57,083 nt of DNA from Archaeoglobaceae archaeon (GTDB lineage: Archaea > Halobacteriota > Archaeoglobi > Archaeoglobales > Archaeoglobaceae): assembly GCA_030153385.1 (NCBI GenBank), contig JASKJN010000002.1:1-57083 (forward strand). The letters are read 5' to 3'. The notes below the pieces were generated by a model. That model had not been told where the DNA came from. It saw only the letters and a program-made list of their open reading frames with translations, and ran no database searches. Position numbers and translations under genes: made by a program. This document shows, piece after piece, positions 51,236 to 57,083 of this stretch (positions within the stretch are counted from its first letter, which is position 1; the number at the start of each line of letters is the position of its first letter).

Positions 51236-52594
51236 ATGGCCTCGATAAGCGATTGTAGTGTTTATCTCCCCGTATGGAAGATTAAACGGGAAGAGATCGC
51301 AAATCACACGGGTATGCCTTCGATGGGTGGAGAAAAATCGGTTGCACACTGGGATGAGGACAGCATAACAATGGCTGTTGAAGCAGCTAAAAGGCTCAAG
51401 GGCAATTTCGATGCGGTGCTGTTCGCGTCAACTTCATCTCCCTTCAGGATCAAGCAGTCCGCAAGTTTCGTCGCTTCCGCTCTCGATCTCGAAAATGCAT
51501 TCACAATGGACTTCTCAAACAGCTTCAGAGCATCTACAAATGCTCTGATCACCGCAAATGAGCTTGTTGATTCGGGTAAATTTGAAAGAGTCCTTGTAGT
51601 TTCCGCGGACAGCATACCCACAAAGCCCGGAAGCATATATGAACAGCTCTACGGGGATGGAGCGGTCGCACTGGCAGTCGAAAAAAATGGGGCTGCGAAG
51701 ATAATCGGCTACCATTCCGCCTACCAACCTCTACCCGGATCCTGGATGCTAAAAGATGAGTTCCTAAGCTATGACATGCGTCTCGATGCAATTTTTGGCT
51801 ACGCCTCAAGCATCCAGCGCTCTGCAATGTCCTTACTTGGAAAGCTTGGAATGAGTCCAATGGACTTCGATCGCATCATTGCATCAGCTCCAGATCCCAA
51901 GAGTTATGAGGGCTTGGTAAAGGCTGTTGGAGCAAAACCTGAAGAGTTCTTCTTTAAACGCACCGGAATCCTCGGTACTGCACATCCTCTGTTTCTGTTA
52001 GCATCACAGCTTGAAAAAACGGGCAGAATTTTGCTTGGAGGGTATGGAGAAGGAGCAGATGTGATTGCGATAGAAGTCAGCGAGCCCATCCAGACCAATA
52101 TAGGGAGAATGCTCGAGAGCAGAAAGGAGATGAGCTACAGCGATTATCTCTACAATAAAGGATTTATAGCAAACCGCGACGCTCCTGACAGGCCACCTAT
52201 TACGAAGCTTTGGAGGGAAGAAAAGTCCGTTATCAGATTCTACGGAATGAAGTGCAAAAAGTGCGGGACTGTGAGCTACCCGATAAGTAGACGCTGTGTC
52301 GAATGCGGAGCAGATGACTTTGAAGAGGTAAAACTTGGTGAAAGGGGCAGAATTTACACATTCACGATTGACTACCTCGTTTCTCCTGGCAATTACGTTG
52401 GTGACGGTGCGCATCCACATTGCGTCGCGGTAGTAGACTTGGAGAGGGGTGGGAGGGTGCTTTTTGAAGTCACCGACACCTTAACGGATTTCAAAGGAAC
52501 AGAGTGCGATGCAGAGGTTGAGAGAACCTTCAGACTGCTATTCGAGAAGAATGGCTTTAGGTATTATGGCTGGAAAGCACGCCCAGCGAGGTGA
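51236..52594 (+). CDS. HMG-CoA-synthase-like protein fused to DUF35 (zinc ribbon/OB fold)
   Basis: The protein has about 452 residues from ATG 51236, which follows a TATA box (aatattttaat, about 51210-51220) at leaderless spacing. Residues 1-330 have the thiolase fold of HMG-CoA synthase, but the site of the acyl-accepting Cys reads SNSFRAST, with Phe in place of Cys. From about residue 335 there is a DUF35 domain: zinc ribbon CKKCGTVSYPISRRCVECG then an OB-fold. DUF35 proteins usually partner thiolases. The following thiolase gene starts six bases later. The fusion may act as a non-catalytic partner or in acyl-CoA channelling. A functional HMG-CoA synthase is unlikely. Confidence 0.83.
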   Translation: MASISDCSVYLPVWKIKREEIANHTGMPSMGGEKSVAHWDEDSITMAVEAAKRLKGNFDAVLFASTSSPFRIKQSASFVASALDLENAFTMDFSNSFRASTNALITANELVDSGKFERVLVVSADSIPTKPGSIYEQLYGDGAVALAVEKNGAAKIIGYHSAYQPLPGSWMLKDEFLSYDMRLDAIFGYASSIQRSAMSLLGKLGMSPMDFDRIIASAPDPKSYEGLVKAVGAKPEEFFFKRTGILGTAHPLFLLASQLEKTGRILLGGYGEGADVIAIEVSEPIQTNIGRMLESRKEMSYSDYLYNKGFIANRDAPDRPPITKLWREEKSVIRFYGMKCKKCGTVSYPISRRCVECGADDFEEVKLGERGRIYTFTIDYLVSPGNYVGDGAHPHCVAVVDLERGGRVLFEVTDTLTDFKGTECDAEVERTFRLLFEKNGFRYYGWKARPAR

Positions 52595-52599
52595 TTTTT

Positions 52600-53745
52600 A
52601 TGGAGGTTGCGATAATAGGATGTGGTGTAACCAAGTTTGGACATATCTGGGATAAGGACCACGACGATCTTCTCGTAGAAGCAGTCACTGAGGCTTTGAG
52701 AGATGCAAACTTGGAGCTAAAAGATATTGAAGCTGTCTGGTGCGGAACTTTCTATCCATCAACAGGCATAAGCGGAAATGTATTCAGCGATTCCTTGAAG
52801 TTCTTTGGAAAGCCGATAAGCAGAGTTGAAAACTACTGCGCCACTGGAATGGATAACGTTCGAAATGCCTGCTTCGCAGTTGCAAGCGGGGCTTACGATA
52901 TAGTTATAGCTGCAGGAGTTGAGAAACTGATGGATGCCGGCAGTAGAGGGCTACCGCCGATAGAGGGTATTTTCAGCGTAGGAATGCCTGTTGTAAGCGC
53001 TCCAGCAATGTTTGCAATGGCTGCAAACAGAGCTTTCAAGGAGTGGGGATGGAATAGAGAAGATCTGGCGTTAGTAGCTGTGAAGAACCATTACAACGGT
53101 GCAAGACATCCGAAAGCACACTTCAGAAAAGAGGTCACAGTTGAAGAGGTCCTCAAAGCCCCAATGGTCGCATACCCATTGGGCGTATATGACTGCAGTG
53201 CGGTAAGTGATGGGGCTGCAGCAGTTGTGCTCACAAGGCCCGAGATTGCGAGAAAGCTCGGATGCGATTATGCAGTGATAAAGGCTATCGGCATGGCTGT
53301 TGAGACTATGCATCCATGGCATCGTCCTTCTGAAAGTTTCCTAAGCTTTCCAGCGACCGTAAAAGCTGCAAAAATGGCCTACAAGATCGCTGGAATTGAA
53401 AATCCAAGAAAACAGCTTGATTTTGGCATAGTACACGACTGTTTCACGATTACAGAGCTAATAAATTACCAGGATATGCAGCTGTGCAAGATGGGTGAGG
53501 GCGCGAAGCTTATAAGAGATGGGGTTACTGCAATAGATGGTGATTTCCCAATAAATCCCGATGGTGGCCTGAAGTCCTTTGGGCACCCAATTGGGGCAAG
53601 CGGAGTGAGAATGATTGCAGAACTCGCAAAACAGGTTCTAGGAAAAGCTGAAGGTTTGCAGGTAAAGGATGCTGAAGCCGGATTCGCTCACAACCTCGGA
53701 GGACCGTATTCCGTTGCTACGGTTGCAATTGTTTCAAAACCATAA
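52600..53745 (+). CDS. SCP-x-type thiolase (lipid-transfer thiolase family)
   Basis: The protein has about 381 residues from ATG 52600, which has a GAGGTGAT site; a GTG at 52591 adds three residues. The nucleophile region is ENYCATGMDNVRNACFAV (Cys about 80), with VHDCFTITELINY and the His motif SFGHPIGASGVRM. These are hallmarks of the SCP-x group, whose members work with DUF35 partners such as the protein encoded just upstream. The likely substrate is a branched or unusual 3-ketoacyl-CoA, or acetoacetyl-CoA as in archaeal mevalonate complexes. The mevalonate role is weakened by the missing Cys of the upstream partner. Confidence 0.87.
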   Translation: MEVAIIGCGVTKFGHIWDKDHDDLLVEAVTEALRDANLELKDIEAVWCGTFYPSTGISGNVFSDSLKFFGKPISRVENYCATGMDNVRNACFAVASGAYDIVIAAGVEKLMDAGSRGLPPIEGIFSVGMPVVSAPAMFAMAANRAFKEWGWNREDLALVAVKNHYNGARHPKAHFRKEVTVEEVLKAPMVAYPLGVYDCSAVSDGAAAVVLTRPEIARKLGCDYAVIKAIGMAVETMHPWHRPSESFLSFPATVKAAKMAYKIAGIENPRKQLDFGIVHDCFTITELINYQDMQLCKMGEGAKLIRDGVTAIDGDFPINPDGGLKSFGHPIGASGVRMIAELAKQVLGKAEGLQVKDAEAGFAHNLGGPYSVATVAIVSKP

Positions 53746-53752
53746 AAATTTT

Positions 53753-54355
53753 TTATTCTGAATACGCGATCTTTTCAACGTCATCATCATTCGCAAGCTC
53801 ATCAGGAGCTACGCTAAATCCATATCTCCAGCTCCAACCTGGATTCTGATCCAAATCCGGTCCTCCAGAAGTCAGGTAAGCCGCCCATATGAGCTCGCTA
53901 CAGTAATAGCTGTCTCCCTCTATTTCCTTTCCACCAACATAGCTGAGCCACTTAAAGTCATAAGGCAAGCCCAGTTTACCCAAAGACCATTCTATAGCCT
54001 TTTGTTTTATCTCATCAGAAGTATTAACTCGAAAAACAGCAACAGAGTCTGCATTTCTGACCATGTCCACAGGAACAACTCTTACCCCTTCTTCCCAAGC
54101 CTCAATCATTTTTCCATTTCCAATATACATCGATGCATGATGCCAGTATCCTGCAATGTCCAAGAATGGGCTAATCAGTGCACCAGAACAGCCATGGCAG
54201 ACTATTATGTCTCCAGGCTCAAGCTTGCTTAAATCTAGGCTGTTACCATTTCCCGTCCACTCCTTTGGAAATGCAAAAAAGATTGCATAGCCAAAATAAA
54301 GCGCTATTGCAACCAAAAAGACAACTATTGCAAGCAGAAACCTCTTCGCTTTCAT
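53753..54355 (-). CDS. YiiX-like permuted papain-fold hydrolase, membrane-anchored
   Basis: This 200-residue protein has one N-terminal transmembrane segment (FLLAIVVFLVAIALYFGYAI). A permuted NlpC/P60-like domain of YiiX type follows, with LEPGDIIVCHG, catalytic His in YWHHASMYIGNGKMIEAW and Cys in YYCSELIWAAY. The permuted order (His before Cys) is the family signature. The catalytic domain is probably outside the membrane. Substrate is unknown; amidase or lipid deacylation activity is known in relatives. Confidence 0.78.
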   Translation of the reverse strand: MKAKRFLLAIVVFLVAIALYFGYAIFFAFPKEWTGNGNSLDLSKLEPGDIIVCHGCSGALISPFLDIAGYWHHASMYIGNGKMIEAWEEGVRVVPVDMVRNADSVAVFRVNTSDEIKQKAIEWSLGKLGLPYDFKWLSYVGGKEIEGDSYYCSELIWAAYLTSGGPDLDQNPGWSWRYGFSVAPDELANDDDVEKIAYSE

Positions 54356-54395
54356 GATTCAAACCGAATCTCTTAAAATAAAAAATTTACGATGA

Positions 54396-56321
54396 TTATC
54401 TTCCAGACCAAGATGGTCTTCTCCTTTGCACAAAGGCTTTCATTCCCTCCGCAAAGTCTTCAGTTGGTATCAACTCAATTATTTCATGCAATCCCTTCTC
54501 AACCACGAACCCAAATACATCCCTATAGATCCTAGCGGTCTCCTTTATTGCTTTTGCGGAGAGTGGGGCGAGCCTCAAGATCTTGTTAACAAATTCAACA
54601 CCGGTGACCTCAAGCTGATCCTTCGGGACAACAATATCTACGATTCCAATCTGCTTCGCCTCTTCAGCATCCATCTGATCTCCAGTTAAGCAGTATCGCA
54701 TCATCTTCCTGCCCAAAACTGCCAATCCCAGCGACGATGCTATGGGAGGGATTGCGCCGATCAAACCCTCTGGAACTGCAAATAATGCATCATCACTCGC
54801 AATAACAATGTCAAAAGCCAGATTAAGCTCCAAACCACCACCAAATGCTATACCGTTAACCAGCGAAATTAAGGGTTTCTTGTAATTTGCAATCGTATTC
54901 AGCAATGGTACAGCAACGCCGGTGAAGAAATCCTTTCCGTCAAGAAATGTTTTCCATGACCCCATCACCGCTATGTCATCTCCTGCGCAGAAAGCCCTTC
55001 CTTTTCCAGTTAAAACAACAACTCTAACCTCCGGATCATTCTCAGCTTCGATAAATGCCCTATTCAGCCCTTTCCACATCTCCTCATTAAGAGCATTCAG
55101 CTTTTCAGGTCTGTTCATCGTAATAACAGCATATTTATCTCTTTTTTCGTATATAACTGGGCCAAATTCCTTCTTTTCGTAAATCCACTTGTAAAATCCC
55201 TCTCCACTCTTTTTTCCAAGTTTTCCTTCCGAAACCATTTGCTTTAGCAAAGGATCCGCCTCCCTCCCTTCAAGAGCTTTTAAAACGTTATCCAGCCCGA
55301 AATCGTCAGCAATTTCGAGAATACCCTTTGGATAACCCATTCCGAGGACCATTGCCTTGTCTATGCTTTCCCTCGTAGCCACACCATTTCGGAGAAGCCA
55401 TGAAGCCTCGTTTATTCCAACTGCTATCAAACTCAGTGGATTCAGTCTGTAAGCAAACCTTGGAAGTATCTTAGCTCTGCTGTAAAAGCCTTCATACTCG
55501 TAGAAACCTCTCCCAGTTTTCATTCCGAGCCTATTCTCCTCGATCATTCTCTTAACCGTTTCAGGCACTTCTACATCCATTCCTCTGTTTGCGAGTTCTC
55601 TTATCACGTTGTATAGAACATCGACTCCACTAAAGTCGACAACCTCTAAAAGGCCCATTGGCATCCCGATTCTGTACCTAACAACCGCATCGATCTCCTC
55701 AGGCCTGTATCCAGCTTCTATAAGCCTCACAGCCTCATTGAAAACCCTCACATTTATCCTGTTAACCACGAATCCAGGAACTTCTTTCTCAACCACAATA
55801 TAATCCATCCCTATGGATTTTGCGAATTCTACTGTCTTTAATAACGCCTCATCGCTCGTTTTAGATCCCCTTACGATTTCCACGAATCTGATCAGCACAG
55901 GCGGATTGAAGAAGTGCAGACCAACAACTTTCTCGGGTCTCTTTGTTGCGGATGCAATGTCGGAGATCGGAATTGTAGAGGTGTTAGTTGAAAGAATTAC
56001 TTCAGGTCTGCAGTTATCGTCAAGCTTTCTAAAAATCTCTTTTTTCACCTCTGTTTTTTCAACAACTGCTTCGATGACGAAATCTGCAGTTTTTGCACAT
56101 TCTTCAAGGTTTGTCGATGTTTTTATCCTCTGAAGGGCTTCCGCTGCACTTTTAATCGCTCCTCTTTCTTCCAGCTTCTTCAAGCTCCATCCGATCTTCA
56201 TCCTTGCAGAATCTAGAACGTCTTCCGAAACGTCAACCAAATCTACTTCATAGCCAGAAGCTGCACAAACACTGGCAATTCCGTGTCCCATCGTTCCCGC
56301 TCCTACAACCAGAACCCTCAT
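54396..56321 (-). CDS. 3-hydroxyacyl-CoA dehydrogenase / enoyl-CoA hydratase fusion
   Basis: This 641-residue bifunctional enzyme has the dehydrogenase first and the hydratase second. The NAD loop VVGAGTMGHGIASVCAASGY starts at residue 4, with catalytic His in GLHFFNPPVLIRFVEI and two 3HCDH C-domains. From about residue 390 a crotonase domain follows (VITMNRPEKLNALNEEMW, GKGRAFCAGDD, GGGLELNLAFD with one catalytic Glu, VPEGLIGAIPP with the other). This order is the reverse of bacterial FadB and resembles archaeal crotonyl-CoA hydratase/dehydrogenases. It covers two beta-oxidation steps, hydration and oxidation, and is divergent from an acyl-CoA dehydrogenase. Confidence 0.94.
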   Translation of the reverse strand: MRVLVVGAGTMGHGIASVCAASGYEVDLVDVSEDVLDSARMKIGWSLKKLEERGAIKSAAEALQRIKTSTNLEECAKTADFVIEAVVEKTEVKKEIFRKLDDNCRPEVILSTNTSTIPISDIASATKRPEKVVGLHFFNPPVLIRFVEIVRGSKTSDEALLKTVEFAKSIGMDYIVVEKEVPGFVVNRINVRVFNEAVRLIEAGYRPEEIDAVVRYRIGMPMGLLEVVDFSGVDVLYNVIRELANRGMDVEVPETVKRMIEENRLGMKTGRGFYEYEGFYSRAKILPRFAYRLNPLSLIAVGINEASWLLRNGVATRESIDKAMVLGMGYPKGILEIADDFGLDNVLKALEGREADPLLKQMVSEGKLGKKSGEGFYKWIYEKKEFGPVIYEKRDKYAVITMNRPEKLNALNEEMWKGLNRAFIEAENDPEVRVVVLTGKGRAFCAGDDIAVMGSWKTFLDGKDFFTGVAVPLLNTIANYKKPLISLVNGIAFGGGLELNLAFDIVIASDDALFAVPEGLIGAIPPIASSLGLAVLGRKMMRYCLTGDQMDAEEAKQIGIVDIVVPKDQLEVTGVEFVNKILRLAPLSAKAIKETARIYRDVFGFVVEKGLHEIIELIPTEDFAEGMKAFVQRRRPSWSGR

Positions 56322-56450
56322 ATCCTCACCGATTGTTAGTTAAGAAAAAAGTAGTCTTTATACATTTCTCTTTTAGCATCGCCTGCTGAACTTTTCAATA
56401 ACTTCAAAAAATTCGCAATATACTTATACCACCAATAATTATCCTTTATC

Positions 56451-57083
56451 ATGTTCGAACTTCCAGAAGAGCTCAGACTTTTGAAAAATGCAGTAAGAGA
56501 GTTTTCAGAAAAAGAAATAAAGCCATACGGAAAAGAATATGACGAAAGAGGAGAATATCCATGGGATATACTAAGAAAAGCGGCAAAACTTGGATTTATT
56601 GCTCCGGATCTCCCAGAAGAGTATGGTGGGTCGGATCTGTCCGTTCTGGGTTGTGCTCTGATTGTGGAGGAATTTACGAGAGCGGATAGCAGTATTGGTT
56701 CCGCAATTTTTTCCTCTGCCCTCGGCTGTCCGATGGTTAAGTACTTTGGAACTGAAGAACAGAAAGAAAAATATCTCCCAATGATTCCGAAAGGAAAAGC
56801 GGTTTCTGCGATTGCAATAACCGAACCAGACTGTGGAACCGACGTTGGAGCAATTAAGACGAGGGCAACAAAAAAGAACGGTGGATGGGTTATAAATGGG
56901 ACAAAGACTTTCATAACAAATGGGAGCATTGCTAATTGGGTCGTGGTACTCGCAAAGACAAGTCCAGAGTTAGGATACAAGGGGATAAGTGCCTTCATTG
57001 TCGAAACCTCATCTGAAGGCTATGAAGCAAGGAGAATTAAGAAAATGGGGCTCAACTGCCATGACACTGCTGAAATATTCCTA
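56451..57083 (+). CDS. Acyl-CoA dehydrogenase, N-terminal part (cut by window end)
   Basis: About 211 residues are visible from ATG 56451 and continue beyond the window. The N-terminal helical domain is followed by the FAD-binding stretch AIAITEPDCGTDVGAIKTRA and the WVINGTKTFITNGS beta-domain motif, both typical of acyl-CoA dehydrogenases. A TATA-like element (atatacttata, about 56417-56427) sits about 25-30 bases before the ATG, suggesting a leaderless mRNA. It would catalyse the first step of beta-oxidation with an electron-transfer flavoprotein acceptor, not encoded here. The catalytic Glu lies in the missing C-terminal part. Confidence 0.93.
   Translation, partial: MFELPEELRLLKNAVREFSEKEIKPYGKEYDERGEYPWDILRKAAKLGFIAPDLPEEYGGSDLSVLGCALIVEEFTRADSSIGSAIFSSALGCPMVKYFGTEEQKEKYLPMIPKGKAVSAIAITEPDCGTDVGAIKTRATKKNGGWVINGTKTFITNGSIANWVVVLAKTSPELGYKGISAFIVETSSEGYEARRIKKMGLNCHDTAEIFL

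Noticed and set aside
51236-52594. Functional HMG-CoA synthase for the mevalonate pathway
   Set aside because: The essential acyl-accepting Cys is replaced by Phe, so the classical reaction is not supported.
56336-56998. 220-residue open frame antisense to the acyl-CoA dehydrogenase
   Set aside because: The plus strand clearly encodes an acyl-CoA dehydrogenase with conserved motifs; the antisense frame shows none.
1-57083. CRISPR arrays, insertion sequences, rRNA, replication origin
   Set aside because: No regularly spaced repeats, transposase genes, terminal inverted repeats, rRNA stretches or origin-type repeat clusters were recognised by eye.

Overview
The window comes from an archaeon that carries a complete methyl-coenzyme M reductase (MCR) pathway next to genes for fatty-acid or acyl-CoA beta-oxidation. 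Archaeal markers are GatE, the archaeal FBP aldolase/phosphatase, an archaeal YchF-like GTPase, TATA-type promoters and several apparently leaderless starts. MCR, the Na+-pumping Mtr methyltransferase and Archaeoglobus-style beta-oxidation genes (thiolases, 3-hydroxyacyl-CoA dehydrogenase, a dehydrogenase-hydratase fusion, acyl-CoA dehydrogenase) occur together. This combination best fits an MCR-bearing member of the Archaeoglobi or a close relative in the Halobacteriota. That lineage call is an inference from gene content, not from phylogeny.

Left flank (1-7239): the start of a KaiC-like ATPase, FBP aldolase/phosphatase, a degenerate ThiF-like protein, GatE, tRNA-Val(GAC), an Mrp/NifX-like/DUF5320 operon divergent from a DUF134 regulator with two palindromes between them, and a thiolase gene broken by two frameshifts.

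Methanogenesis island, first part (7350-24868): cfbC and DUF2115 lead into mcrBDCGA (minus strand). Then come MMP2 and cfbEDB for coenzyme F430, with a NitT/TauT-type ABC transporter directly upstream of cfbE. A PAS sensor kinase gene with two one-base frameshifts, an HTH regulator and the MCR-activating ATPase A2 (AtwA) follow.

Methanogenesis island, second part (25078-45441): a marker operon encodes MMP3, an MMP6-MMP5 fusion, MMP15, MMP17 and MMP7. The complete mtrEDCBAFGH operon is followed by cfbA. Next is a module of FAD oxidase, HdrD-like protein, DUF169 protein, NifB-like radical SAM enzyme and MMP14. Opposite it runs DUF2284-MMP8-second AtwA. An iron-sulfur flavoprotein-like gene and MMP4/MtxX close the island.

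Right flank (45433-57083): an MBL-fold hydrolase, 3-hydroxyacyl-CoA dehydrogenase divergent from a thiolase, YchF-like GTPase, DUF2095, a bactofilin-like protein, a thiolase-fold/DUF35 fusion paired with an SCP-x-type thiolase, a YiiX-like membrane-anchored hydrolase, a dehydrogenase/enoyl-CoA hydratase fusion and the start of an acyl-CoA dehydrogenase.

Together the island encodes both key enzymes of the CoM segment (Mtr and MCR), all five F430 biosynthesis enzymes (CfbA-E), both MCR-activation ATPases and much of the conserved marker set, within about 38 kb. The MCR looks like the methane type rather than the long-alkane type. The flanking beta-oxidation genes suggest the cell could also metabolise acyl-CoAs. 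No CRISPR array, insertion sequence or rRNA was seen. No gene-free stretch longer than 300 bases was found; the longest gaps hold promoters.
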